A DNA stretch of 64,000 nucleotides from Mucilaginibacter rivuli (GCF_019391655.1 NZ_JAHXPQ010000010.1:17442-81441); one strand, 5' to 3'; positions 8,443 to 16,717 are shown, counted from the stretch's first letter. Made by a program: numbers and translations. The notes: generated from the sequence alone by a model not told the origin.

Positions 8443-9873
8443 ATGAATTTTAGCATTAACGAAACTGATAAAGAATCATTATTGAATGAGCTCAAAACCG
8501 CGAACGTTGAGTTCCAGAAAAAATACCCCGGCGATAAGCCCGACCGCCAGCCGGTACATACCGTTTACGGTGGCGCCAACTTGTTTAAGAGCGATACGAC
8601 CGTTAAAATGGGCGAAGTTGCCCTGCGTAACCTGCAAACCTACGCGCCCGATTTTGTAACGCTTGCAAACGTTTTGAAACTGGACGGTTACCAGCATTTA
8701 CCAACCCTGGAGAAAGACATTGCCAAGCTCACCAAAAAGCTTGACGCGATGACCGAGGCCGAACGAAAGGAAGAAAACGCATGGTTAGCCTATTCGGTTT
8801 ACAACAAGATCGTTAAGAAACTAAAAACCGAAGGTGTTGAAGACTTTCGCATCGATTTTGAGGATGGCTTTGGCAACCGCCCTGATGATGAAGAGGATGC
8901 TACAGCGGTAAACGCCGCTAATGAGCTGGCTATCGGGATGAAAAACGGTACCATCTCCCCTTTTATCGGCATCCGTATCAAACCTTTCACCGAAGATTTG
9001 AAAGCCCGTGGTGTGCGTACGCTGGATATTTTCCTGACTGCATTATTCGAAAAAACAGGCGGCAAACTGCCCGATAACTTTGTAGTGATGCTGCCAAAAG
9101 TAACCATCCCCGAACAGGTAATTACCCTGGTACGTTTATTCGAGATCATTGAAAAGAAAAACAACCTCGCTCCCGGTTACCTCAAAATGGAAACCATGGT
9201 GGAGGCAACACAAATTGTGATGGACGATGAAGGCCGCAACCCGCTTTTCCGCATTATACAAGCAAGTGAGGGCCGTTGTATTGCAGCGCACTTTGGCACA
9301 TACGATTACACCGCTTCGGCAGGTATTACCGCAAAATACCAAACCATGGCACACTCCGTATGCGATTTTGCCCACCACATGACCAAGGTTGCCCTTGGCG
9401 GGACGGGTATTTTCCTGTCGGATGGCGCAACGAATGTTATCCCTATCGGTCCGCACCGCGGCGATAACCTCACATTTGAACAATTAAAAGAGAACCGCGA
9501 TTCGGTACACCATGCCTGGCAGGTGGGCTACGGCCATACCATGCACTCGCTTATCAACGGTATGTACCAAGGCTGGGATTTAAACCCTGCGCATTTGCCC
9601 ATGCGATACGCGGCTACCTATAACTTCTTTTTAAGCAGCTACAGCGATGCAGTGTTCCGTTTGAAAACCTTTGTGGAGCGCGCGGCCATATCCACCCTTA
9701 CGGGAGATATTTTTGACGATGCCGCAACCGGCCAGGGCTTGCTAAACTTCTTTTTAAAGGCCATGAATTGTGGCGCGATAACTGAAGAAGAAGCATTAGC
9801 CACAGGTTTAACGCTGGATGAGATACGCAGCCGTTCGTTCTTCAGGATATTGGAAGGCAGAAGAAAGAAATAA
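8443..9873 (+). CDS. CitE/HpcH-like TIM-barrel protein (DUF6986-like), function unassigned
   Basis: 476 aa, soluble. The fold resembles HpcH/HpaI aldolases, citrate-lyase beta subunits and malate synthases: an acidic I-D-F-E-D-G-F motif (137-143), G-I-R-I-K (176-180), M-L-P-K-V (216-220), a probable Mg-binding Glu250 in K-M-E-T-M-V-E, and Asp288 in H-F-G-T-Y-D-Y-T. Relatives are sometimes labelled 'phosphoenolpyruvate kinase' or 'aldolase' without proof. It follows uraH by 26 bp inside the purine operon, where ureidoglycolate cleavage and glyoxylate assimilation are still missing. A role in either step (lyase, or malate-synthase-like condensation) is inference. Confidence 0.75.
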   Translation: MNFSINETDKESLLNELKTANVEFQKKYPGDKPDRQPVHTVYGGANLFKSDTTVKMGEVALRNLQTYAPDFVTLANVLKLDGYQHLPTLEKDIAKLTKKLDAMTEAERKEENAWLAYSVYNKIVKKLKTEGVEDFRIDFEDGFGNRPDDEEDATAVNAANELAIGMKNGTISPFIGIRIKPFTEDLKARGVRTLDIFLTALFEKTGGKLPDNFVVMLPKVTIPEQVITLVRLFEIIEKKNNLAPGYLKMETMVEATQIVMDDEGRNPLFRIIQASEGRCIAAHFGTYDYTASAGITAKYQTMAHSVCDFAHHMTKVALGGTGIFLSDGATNVIPIGPHRGDNLTFEQLKENRDSVHHAWQVGYGHTMHSLINGMYQGWDLNPAHLPMRYAATYNFFLSSYSDAVFRLKTFVERAAISTLTGDIFDDAATGQGLLNFFLKAMNCGAITEEEALATGLTLDEIRSRSFFRILEGRRKK

Positions 9874-9877
9874 GATA

Positions 9878-9940
9878 TCACGCTAAGTCGCGAAGACGCA
9901 AAGAAAAACTTAGCGGCTCTGCGTCTTTGCGAGAGACAAA
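9878..9940. repeat. Imperfect inverted repeat upstream of adenine deaminase
   Basis: CGCGAAGACGC at about 9890-9900 is facing GCGTCTTTGCG at 9921-9931 (one mismatch), and CGCTAAG at 9881-9887 faces CTTAGCG at 9909-9915. The motif is typical of short dispersed repeats in Bacteroidota spacers. A TTG inside it (9927) makes a longer reading frame for the next gene but lies in the repeat, so it is not a credible start. Confidence 0.6.
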
Positions 9941-9950
9941 CAAAACACAA

Positions 9951-11582
9951 ATGTCCCAACACATCACAGCCCGCTACGTCGATATCCCTAACCGGGACAT
10001 ATTTCCCGCCAAGGTAATTATTGCCGATGGGCGCATTGTCTCCATTGAAAAGCTGGATATTACCAGGGATGGCCTGTTATACATGCTCCCGGGCTTTGTG
10101 GATGCGCATGTGCATATAGAAAGCTCGATGCTGGTACCGGCGGAGTTCGCGCGCCTGGCAGTGGTGCACGGCACCGTAGGCACCGTGAGCGACCCGCACG
10201 AAATAGCCAACGTTTGCGGTTTGGAAGGCGTTGAGTACATGATAGCCAATGGCAATACCGTACCTTTCAAATTCAACTTTGGCGCTCCAAGCTGCGTGCC
10301 GGCTACCATTTTTGAAACCGCAGGCGCTAACCTTGATGCTGCCGATGTAAGCAAATTGCTTGAACGCGACGAGATCAAATACCTTACCGAAATGATGAAC
10401 TTCCCCGGCGTGCTTAATAACGACGAGGACGTTTTAGCTAAGATAGCTGCGGCTCACAAGGCTGGTAAACCTGTTGATGGCCATGCGCCCGGTCTGCGTG
10501 GCGAAGCGGCGGGAAAATACATTGCGGCAGGCATTAGTACCGATCATGAGTGTTTTACTTATGATGAGGCTTTGGATAAACTGCAGCAAGGCATGAAGAT
10601 CCAGATCCGCGAAGGCAGCGCCGCTAAGAATTTTGACGCGTTGATTCCGTTATTACACCAATATCCCGATAAGGTAATGTTTTGTAGTGATGATAAGCAC
10701 CCCGATAGCCTTGTACAAGGCCACCTGAACGATATTTGTGCCCGGGCGGTTCATTGTGATGTGGATGTGTTTAAGGTTCTGCAGGCGGCCTGTATTAATC
10801 CCGTGGAGCATTATAAACTGGATATTGGTTTGTTAAAGGTTGGCGACCCTGCGGATCTTATCCTGGTTAAAGACCTGAGCAGGTTTGAAGTTATTCAAAC
10901 ATATATTGACGGGCAGTTAGTTGCCGAGAATGGAGTATCTAAAATTAAATCACAACAAAATACCGCGATAAACAATTTTACCTGCGCCGATAAAAATCCG
11001 GCAGATTTTGCTTTTCCGGTTCCGGCCATGACGGATCATATCGTTCCGGTGATAGAAGCAATTGACGGTCAGTTGATTACTAATAAGCTATTGGTTAAAA
11101 TGAAACCCGTGGGCGATGCTTACCAAAGCGATCTTGAAAATGATATCCTAAAAATAGCCGTCGTAAACCGCTATCACGATGCCCCTGTTGCTAAAGGTTT
11201 TATAAAGAACTTTGGGTTGACGGAAGGTGCCATTGCTTCATCCGTAGCGCATGATAGCCACAACATTGTAGTTGTTGGTGTTGATGATGAGAGCATTTGC
11301 CGTGCTGTAAACCTGGTGATTCAAGCACAAGGTGGCGTAAGTTGTGTATCAGCTAAAAAGGAAAGTGTTTTGGCACTACCTGTGGCAGGCTTAATGAGCT
11401 GCGAAGATGGCTATCAGGTCGCGGAAGCATATACCGCTATTGACATCGCTGCGAAGAAACTGGGGGCAACACTCTCCTCTCCTTTTATGACGCTTTCTTT
11501 TATGGCGCTATTGGTAATCCCTCACTTAAAATTAAGCGATTTAGGCCTGTTTGACGGTGCTGAATTTAAGCTTATCAATTAA
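9951..11582 (+). CDS. ade: Adenine deaminase
   Basis: 543 aa from ATG 9951. Two-metal amidohydrolase that deaminates adenine to hypoxanthine plus ammonia. The N-terminal metal motif is G-F-V-D-A-H-V-H-I-E-S-S-M (about 46-58), then S-D-P-H-E-I-A-N-V-C-G, D-G-H-A-P-G, D-H-E-C and C-S-D-D-K-H-P-D. The C-terminal domain (about 400-540) is the normal Ade extension. Placed after the urate-degrading genes, it would feed adenine into the route; xanthine dehydrogenase and guanine deaminase are not in the window. Confidence 0.94.
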   Translation: MSQHITARYVDIPNRDIFPAKVIIADGRIVSIEKLDITRDGLLYMLPGFVDAHVHIESSMLVPAEFARLAVVHGTVGTVSDPHEIANVCGLEGVEYMIANGNTVPFKFNFGAPSCVPATIFETAGANLDAADVSKLLERDEIKYLTEMMNFPGVLNNDEDVLAKIAAAHKAGKPVDGHAPGLRGEAAGKYIAAGISTDHECFTYDEALDKLQQGMKIQIREGSAAKNFDALIPLLHQYPDKVMFCSDDKHPDSLVQGHLNDICARAVHCDVDVFKVLQAACINPVEHYKLDIGLLKVGDPADLILVKDLSRFEVIQTYIDGQLVAENGVSKIKSQQNTAINNFTCADKNPADFAFPVPAMTDHIVPVIEAIDGQLITNKLLVKMKPVGDAYQSDLENDILKIAVVNRYHDAPVAKGFIKNFGLTEGAIASSVAHDSHNIVVVGVDDESICRAVNLVIQAQGGVSCVSAKKESVLALPVAGLMSCEDGYQVAEAYTAIDIAAKKLGATLSSPFMTLSFMALLVIPHLKLSDLGLFDGAEFKLIN

Positions 11583-11634
11583 TTAACCTCATAGTAAAAA
11601 CAAGGCTTCATTTTTACTGTTAAATGTTGCAACA

Positions 11635-11694
11635 AATAATTACAATTAAATTACATGTTGCAACATCTATTATATCTACATTTGTATTGTAAAA
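11635..11694 (+). promoter_or_regulatory. yceI promoter with paired TGTTGCAACA operators
   Basis: The perfect palindrome TGTTGCAACA occurs at 11635-11644 and again at 11666-11675, centres 31 bp apart (about three helical turns). The second copy covers the likely -33 element, and TACATTTG at 11687-11694 matches the Bacteroidota -7 box TAnnTTTG. The arrangement suggests repression by a dimeric HTH regulator (MarR- or TetR-like) encoded elsewhere. The ATG is at 11722. Confidence 0.72.
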
Positions 11695-11721
11695 AAGAAA
11701 ACACTTAAAAAATTAAATATC

Positions 11722-12240
11722 ATGGCAACAACAAAATGGGTTTTGGACCCAATGCACTCAGAAGTTCACTTTAAAGTAAAACACCTGGTTATCTCAACTG
11801 TAACAGGCTCATTCAAAACATTCGAAGGTACAGTTACTACCGAAGGCGACAGCTTTGAAAACGCACAAGTTGAGTTTTCATTAGATGTAGACAGTATAGA
11901 TACTAACCAGGGAATGCGTGACGACCACTTAAAAGGCGCTGAATTTTTTGATGCCGCAACTTATCCGAAGATCAGCTTTAAATCTACTTCGTTCACAGGT
12001 GAGAAATTAACCGGCGACCTGACCATTAAAGATGTAACCAAACCAATTACCCTTGAGGCTGAATTTGGTGGCTCAGCTACTGATTTTTATGGCAATCTAA
12101 AGGCAGGTTTCGAAGTATCGGGTAAAATTAACCGCAAAGAGTTTGGTTTAACCTGGGATGGCGTAACCGAAGCCGGCGCGATAGTAGTTGGCGAAGATGT
12201 GAAATTGATCATCAACGTGCAGTTTGCTAAACAAGCATAA
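11722..12240 (+). CDS. YceI family protein (polyisoprenoid-binding-like lipocalin fold)
   Basis: 172 aa, one YceI beta-barrel with no signal peptide, so probably cytoplasmic, unlike the periplasmic E. coli YceI. Family landmarks: W-x-x-D-P-M-H-S-E-V-x-F-K-V-K-H at the N-terminus, D-x-D-S-I-D-T-N-Q-G-M-R-D-D-H-L near residue 54, and the conserved G-K-I-N-R-K-E-F-G-L-T-W near 133. YceI proteins bind isoprenoid or other lipid-like ligands and are often stress-induced. Here the gene is monocistronic between its own operator region and a terminator. Confidence 0.92.
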   Translation: MATTKWVLDPMHSEVHFKVKHLVISTVTGSFKTFEGTVTTEGDSFENAQVEFSLDVDSIDTNQGMRDDHLKGAEFFDAATYPKISFKSTSFTGEKLTGDLTIKDVTKPITLEAEFGGSATDFYGNLKAGFEVSGKINRKEFGLTWDGVTEAGAIVVGEDVKLIINVQFAKQA

Positions 12241-12261
12241 TTTAAGCTTTAAATATATATT

Positions 12262-12293
12262 TAAAGCCATTCGGTAACGGATGGCTTTTTTTA
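12262..12293 (+). terminator. Rho-independent terminator after yceI
   Basis: Stem AGCCATTCG / CGGATGGCT (one G-T pair) with loop GTAA, 12265-12286, followed by a run of seven T. An AT-rich palindrome (TTTAAATATATATTTAAA) precedes it. Confidence 0.9.
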
Positions 12294-12344
12294 TTGCTTA
12301 ATTTTGTGAAACACAAGCGGTACATGGCTTGTTGACTACCCATT

Positions 12345-12965
12345 ATGTTAATAAGAATATATCCTGAGAACCCTAACGAAAAGACCATTGAACAGGTGGT
12401 TGATGTTTTACGTAAGGGCGGCATCATCATCTACCCCACCGATACGGTTTATGGTATGGGTTGCGATATCACCAATCAAAAAGCCATCGAGGCCATCTGT
12501 AAGATCCGGCGCATCAAACCCGAAAAAGCTAATTTCTCATTTGTGTGCTATGATCTGAGCCATATATCCGATTATATCAAACCTATTGATAACGAAACCT
12601 TTCGCGTGCTTAAAAAGGCATTGCCGGGACCATTCACATTCATCTTTAAGGCTAATGGTAATGTACCTAAGCTATTAAGCTCAAATAAAAAAACGGTGGG
12701 TATCCGTGTGCCGGATAATAACATAGCCCGCTGCATTGTAAAAATGCTGGGCAACCCTATCCTATCCACATCTATCCACGATGATGACGAGATCATGGAA
12801 TATTCAACCGACCCGGAACTGATCCACGAAAAGTATGAGGACCTGGTTAGCCTGGTAATAGATGGTGGCTACGGCGATACTACACCATCAACCGTAGTGG
12901 ATTGCACTAACGGTGACTTTGAAATTATCCGTGAAGGTAAGGGTGAGTTGGAGATGTATTTGTAA
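12345..12965 (+). CDS. Sua5/YciO-type threonylcarbamoyl-AMP synthase family protein
   Basis: 206 aa, a single YrdC-like domain with no C-terminal Sua5 extension. The family makes L-threonylcarbamoyl-AMP for t6A37 of ANN-decoding tRNAs. Nucleotide-binding features: I-I-Y-P-T-D-T-V-Y-G-M-G-C-D near residues 28-41, K-x-R-R-I-K-P-E-K near 54-61, a central P-G-P-F-T-F-I (93-99), T-V-G-I-R-V-P-D, and S-T-S-I-H. K-I-R-R-I-K-P-E-K and P-F-T-F-I fit the YciO branch, whose exact role is less certain than TsaC. A TAATTTTG -7-like box is at 12299-12306. Confidence 0.88.
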   Translation: MLIRIYPENPNEKTIEQVVDVLRKGGIIIYPTDTVYGMGCDITNQKAIEAICKIRRIKPEKANFSFVCYDLSHISDYIKPIDNETFRVLKKALPGPFTFIFKANGNVPKLLSSNKKTVGIRVPDNNIARCIVKMLGNPILSTSIHDDDEIMEYSTDPELIHEKYEDLVSLVIDGGYGDTTPSTVVDCTNGDFEIIREGKGELEMYL

Positions 12966-12986
12966 GCGAGAGTCAAGATGCGAGAA

Positions 12987-13718
12987 TCAGGAATCAAGAC
13001 TTTTTAACGTAAATACTGCGGAAGTTAAAACGAACGCGACGATCATACCCGAAATTGCAGTTACCAGTATATTCCAGTATTGGTGAATGTTTAGTCCGAA
13101 TGCTATTCTTAACACGATAACAAGTAACGTAATACCTAATACACTTAACCAATAAAGCCCGATCTTTTTAGTGTTTGCTATATTTTGAACAGGCATCCTG
13201 TAAAGGCTCATTAAAATTACTACTCCTCCTATCAATGTACTTGTATGTTGAATTACTTTATACAGTGGAATTTGTATACCAAATAAATTAACAGGAACAG
13301 TCATATTCCATTTAATTACAAAATATCCAGTGATATGTGTAAAGCTATCCCAAAACAAATGGGATGTTGTGCCGATAACTATCGATATGATAATTACAGG
13401 AAAACTCTGAATGAAATGCTTATTCCAATTAAAGTTGTTGTACAGATCAAAGCGGCTTTTGAGTATTCGAGGTAAATTATTGATGAATGGTCGACGCACA
13501 ATATCGTGATAAACGAAAGTGAGGATAAGCGCGATTGGTAGATCAAACCAAAATATACCTGGCCATGTATGGCTGTAAATACTTGACACCTTCATTCTGC
13601 CAAAGTATTCAAAATCTGGCGCAACGCTACCGATGATCAAACCTGTTAGTGATATCCAGCGTTTAGGCAGATAGTTTAGGGGTAATACAATTGCAGGGTG
13701 CGAGAAGGTTAAGGGCAT
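12987..13718 (-). CDS. DUF4184 family membrane protein
   Basis: 243 aa integral membrane protein with about six hydrophobic segments. The N-terminus M-P-L-T-F-S-H-P-A-I-V-L-P-L and the following G-S-V-A-P-D-F-E-Y-F-G are characteristic of the DUF4184 family, which resembles membrane-bound hydrolases with His/Asp metal ligands (further conserved H-D-I-V-R-R and H-L-F-W-D-S-F-T-H). Function is not established. It is the last gene of the minus-strand run recR - GT2 - SDR - DUF4184. Confidence 0.8.
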   Translation of the reverse strand: MPLTFSHPAIVLPLNYLPKRWISLTGLIIGSVAPDFEYFGRMKVSSIYSHTWPGIFWFDLPIALILTFVYHDIVRRPFINNLPRILKSRFDLYNNFNWNKHFIQSFPVIIISIVIGTTSHLFWDSFTHITGYFVIKWNMTVPVNLFGIQIPLYKVIQHTSTLIGGVVILMSLYRMPVQNIANTKKIGLYWLSVLGITLLVIVLRIAFGLNIHQYWNILVTAISGMIVAFVLTSAVFTLKSLDS

Positions 13719-13719
13719 G

Positions 13720-14535
13720 TTATTTCAACAAAGCATCTTTCTCCTTTGCAAACGTGTTATATACCAACTCGTCCAGTTTTGCCGGTATAAACTTACTCAG
13801 TAACACGGCCAGTTTACCTTGTGTGGTCATTATTAAGGTACGTTTACGAGCTGCTACACCATCAACAATTATGCGCGCCACTTCCTCGCTGCTCATTAAT
13901 TTACCCTCGTCCATATGTGTTTCTCCCTGCTGGCTGCCATCTTTGGCTAAAGCAGTATTACGGATATTAGAGTTGGTAAAGCCCGGGCAGGCTGTCATTA
14001 CATGTACACCTGTCTTGAGGTTCTCTACACGTAACGAATCTAAAAAACCGTTCATCGCAAATTTGGATGCGGAATAGCCTGTGCGGCCCGGCAAGCCTTT
14101 GTAACCTGCTACAGATGATACACCCACTACACTGCCTTTAGTTTTTAGTAACTCGGGCATAGCGTATTTGGTGCAATAAACCGTACCCCAAAAGTTAATA
14201 TCCATTATTTGCTTTAATACCTTCAGGTCAACATCTTTAAATAAGGCACGCATGGATATACCGGCGTTGTTCACAAGTACGTCTATCTTTTTAAAGCTTT
14301 GTATGGCCTGAGCTATCATCAACTTGCAATCATCCTCGTCAGATACATCGCACTGTACAGCTACTGCACGTATATTATATTGTTTTTCAAGTGATTGTGC
14401 TATATCACATAAAGTAACATATTGCCTTGCGGCTAATACTAAATTGGCTCCTTTGGCAGCAAATTCTTCGGCAAGGGCTTTGCCTATACCCGATGATGCA
14501 CCGGTTATTACTACAACTTTATCTTTAAAAATCAT
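13720..14535 (-). CDS. Short-chain dehydrogenase/reductase (SDR)
   Basis: 271 aa classical SDR. NAD(P)-binding T-G-A-S-S-G-I-G at 11-18, N-N-A-G at 89-92, and catalytic Ser140/141, Tyr154 and Lys158 in Y-S-A-S-K are all present. Substrate is not predictable. The K-L-A-V-L-L-S-K-F-I-P tail resembles DHRS7/SadH-like reductases acting on lipids. Its start overlaps the end of the glycosyltransferase gene by 4 bp. Confidence 0.9.
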   Translation of the reverse strand: MIFKDKVVVITGASSGIGKALAEEFAAKGANLVLAARQYVTLCDIAQSLEKQYNIRAVAVQCDVSDEDDCKLMIAQAIQSFKKIDVLVNNAGISMRALFKDVDLKVLKQIMDINFWGTVYCTKYAMPELLKTKGSVVGVSSVAGYKGLPGRTGYSASKFAMNGFLDSLRVENLKTGVHVMTACPGFTNSNIRNTALAKDGSQQGETHMDEGKLMSSEEVARIIVDGVAARKRTLIMTTQGKLAVLLSKFIPAKLDELVYNTFAKEKDALLK

Positions 14536-15356
14536 GCTTGTGGCGTGTTTAATTTTCGCATCCCGGCTAACTTCGGCATCGAAGTTTTGATGAAATACTT
14601 GGCGGCAAATATAAACATGGCACCATAAAAATTAGAAATATAGTTCCACGTGAATTTTTGCAGGCTAAGTCCCCGTAAATGGATGATGTATGTTTTAGGG
14701 AAATAGTAATTTTTATATCCCGCTAAGCGGATCCGGTATGACAGGTCGATATCCTCACCATAAATAAAGAAGCGCTCATCCAGCAGACCGGTTTTAGCAA
14801 GTACGCTGCGGCGGATAAGCATAAACGCGGCGCTCAGTATATCTACTTCGGCGGTTTCAAACTCCTCTATCCAATCGGCATGGTAGCGGTTTATCAATCT
14901 TGATTTCGGGAAGAGTTTATAAAAATTGGTCATCCTGAAAAAGAATGCCCAGGGCGTAGGCAACCCACGTTTTGATTCGGGTAAAAACTGCCCCTGCCCG
15001 TTGATCATCCTCACCCCTAAACCACCTGCCTTAGGATGTATATCCATAAAGGCCAGGGTTTTGGTCAGTGTATCATCATTGGTAATAGTATCCGGGTGAA
15101 TAAGCAATACGTATTCGCCGGTAGCCTGGCGCAATGCCTGGTTACTTGCTTTTGATAAGCCTACGTTCTTTTGGTTTTCTATCAGTTTTACATGCGGGTA
15201 ACGGCCTTGTATCATTGGCTGCGACAGATCGAGCGAAGCATTATCAACCACAAATATTTCGTGCTCAATATTTTCAGCGGCTTTGATCAATGAACTCAAA
15301 GCCTGGCTGATCAGATCGCGCCTGTTGTAATTAACAATAATGATAGAAAGCTTCAT
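14532..15356 (-). CDS. Family 2 glycosyltransferase (rhamnosyltransferase-like)
   Basis: 274 aa, GT-A fold. The N-terminus S-I-I-I-V-N-Y-N-R-R starts the nucleotide-sugar domain. V-V-D-N-A-S at about 36-41, an H-P-D-T acidic motif near 92-95 (in place of D-x-D) and E-R-F-F-I-Y-G-E-D-I-D-L-S-Y-R near 196-210 are typical of WbbL/RfbN-like GT2 enzymes. A hydrophobic, basic C-terminal segment (about 235-262) may attach it to the inner face of the membrane. It probably adds a sugar to a lipid-linked glycan; the acceptor is unknown. Confidence 0.88.
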   Translation of the reverse strand: MKLSIIIVNYNRRDLISQALSSLIKAAENIEHEIFVVDNASLDLSQPMIQGRYPHVKLIENQKNVGLSKASNQALRQATGEYVLLIHPDTITNDDTLTKTLAFMDIHPKAGGLGVRMINGQGQFLPESKRGLPTPWAFFFRMTNFYKLFPKSRLINRYHADWIEEFETAEVDILSAAFMLIRRSVLAKTGLLDERFFIYGEDIDLSYRIRLAGYKNYYFPKTYIIHLRGLSLQKFTWNYISNFYGAMFIFAAKYFIKTSMPKLAGMRKLNTPQA

Positions 15357-15359
15357 TCC

Positions 15360-15977
15360 CTATTTTGCCATTGCATTATCGTATGGCACCCGTGTGGTAA
15401 TTGAACGGCCTAAAGTAATTTCGTCCACGTACTCCAATTCTCCCCCAAAAGCTATGCCACGAGCTATGGTTGAGATATTTATGTTGAAATCTTTTAATCG
15501 TTTGTGTAAATAGAAAATTGTGGTATCACCCTCCATAGTGGTGCTTAGCGCGAAGATAACCTCTTTAACTTCGTCGGTACGCAATCTTTCTATCAAACTA
15601 TCCACTTCAAGGTCGGCCGGGCCTATGCCATCCATGGGCGATATTAATGCGCCCAACACATGGTACAGGCCGTTGTACTGGCTGGTGTTTTCAATAGCCA
15701 TCACATCCCGTGTATCTTCTACCACACATATCAATGAACGGTCGCGCTTAGGTGCCGAGCATATCTCGCATACGGGCATATCCGAAATATTATGGCAAAT
15801 ACCGCAAAACTGGATTTCGTTACGTAACTTGCTGATGGCGGCGCTAAAGCGCTCTACCTCATCCTTATCCTGGTTTAACAAATGCAGTACCAGGCGCAAG
15901 GCGGTCTTCTGGCCCACACCCGGCAATTTAGAAAATTCGGAAACAGCTGCCTCCAGTAACTTCGACGAAAAGTTCAT
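15360..15977 (-). CDS. recR: Recombination protein RecR
   Basis: 205 aa, complete. Acts with RecF/RecO to load RecA at single-strand gaps. The helix-hairpin-helix L-P-G-V-G-Q-K-T-A is at 18-26. The four-cysteine zinc finger is C58-C61...C70-C73. The Toprim domain opens with I-C-V-V-E-D-T at 83-89, and the C-terminal A-R-G-I-A-F-G-G-E-L-E-Y segment is at about 168-179. Starts at ATG 15977; the GT2 gene follows after 3 bp. Confidence 0.97.
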   Translation of the reverse strand: MNFSSKLLEAAVSEFSKLPGVGQKTALRLVLHLLNQDKDEVERFSAAISKLRNEIQFCGICHNISDMPVCEICSAPKRDRSLICVVEDTRDVMAIENTSQYNGLYHVLGALISPMDGIGPADLEVDSLIERLRTDEVKEVIFALSTTMEGDTTIFYLHKRLKDFNINISTIARGIAFGGELEYVDEITLGRSITTRVPYDNAMAK

Positions 15978-16186
15978 GGAGCGAATTTAAGGATTTTGCA
16001 GGATTTTATCAGGGCGTAATATCGGCGCATTGCCATCTTGTAATTTTCACGGATTTTGCTTATCTTGTATAGGCTGTTCTGCTGCATCCTGCAATTGTAA
16101 AATTTGCAATTTGTGGTGGGATGTGTAGCTGCTGATACCCATATTTACCCAAGTATTCCCGATTGTTGTTATCAAATTTGTAACAG

Positions 16187-16657
16187 ATGAAAACACCAAA
16201 GCTCAACCTCAACGAAATAGAAAAGATGCTGCTTAAAAATGCGGGCATCAGGATGAACGAGATAGCCAATTACGCCGCCGACGAATTGGCAACAGTATTG
16301 AGTGTGCCCATGCAGCGGGCTAAAAGTATACTGGCATTGATCGAGTTTCAGCAGGTGCCATCCGTTGGGCCAAAATTCGCGCAGGATCTGATAGATATGG
16401 GATATTATCACTTAGCCCAATTAAAAGATAAAGATGGCGCGCAGTTATTGGATGAGCATGAGCGGTTTATAGGCGCCTGGACAGACCCTTGCGTTGAAGA
16501 CCAGTTCCGTTTGGTGGTGCATTACGCCAACAACCCCGGCAGCAAAAAACAATGGTGGAACTTTACCTGCGAACGTAAAACATACCGCGCTACGGTTGGT
16601 TATCCCGATAGCCGCCCCGGTAAGGCATGGCATACTTTAACAATTTTGAGTGATTGA
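16187..16657 (+). CDS. Cdd1 / 'pathogenicity locus' helix-hairpin-helix protein
   Basis: 156 aa. The first half is a helix-hairpin-helix DNA-binding-like region (V-P-S-V-G-P-K-F-A-Q-D-L-I-D-M-G, about 62-77). The second half has P-C-V-E-D-Q-F-R-L-V-V-H-Y, the K-K-Q-W-W-N-F-T run and Y-P-D-S-R-P-G-K-A-W at the C-terminus, all hallmarks of the Cdd1 family (first named from the C. difficile pathogenicity locus border). No biochemical function is known, and no other toxin-locus gene is nearby, so the family name should not be over-read. Confidence 0.8.
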   Translation: MKTPKLNLNEIEKMLLKNAGIRMNEIANYAADELATVLSVPMQRAKSILALIEFQQVPSVGPKFAQDLIDMGYYHLAQLKDKDGAQLLDEHERFIGAWTDPCVEDQFRLVVHYANNPGSKKQWWNFTCERKTYRATVGYPDSRPGKAWHTLTILSD

Positions 16658-16717
16658 TGGATAGAATTATTGAATAAAAACTTGAATCAATCAATCACTA
16701 AATCAATCATTCAATAA
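16651..16717. repeat. Short inverted/direct repeat cluster
   Basis: TGATTGAT at 16651-16658 faces ATCAATCA at 16702-16709, and TTATTGAAT at 16667-16675 faces ATTCAATAA at 16709-16717. The unit AATCAATCA is also directly repeated. Such repeats built on ATTGA/TCAAT are common spacers in this family; it runs up to the DinB start codon. Confidence 0.6.

Noticed and set aside
9927..9950. Eight-residue extension of adenine deaminase from TTG 9927
   Set aside because: It lies in a repeat and the ATG at 9951 fits the family start better.
16651..16717. Possible CRISPR-like array in the DinB leader
   Set aside because: The repeats are only 8-9 bp, mix direct and inverted order and have no uniform spacers. 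No CRISPR array or cas gene was seen in the window.
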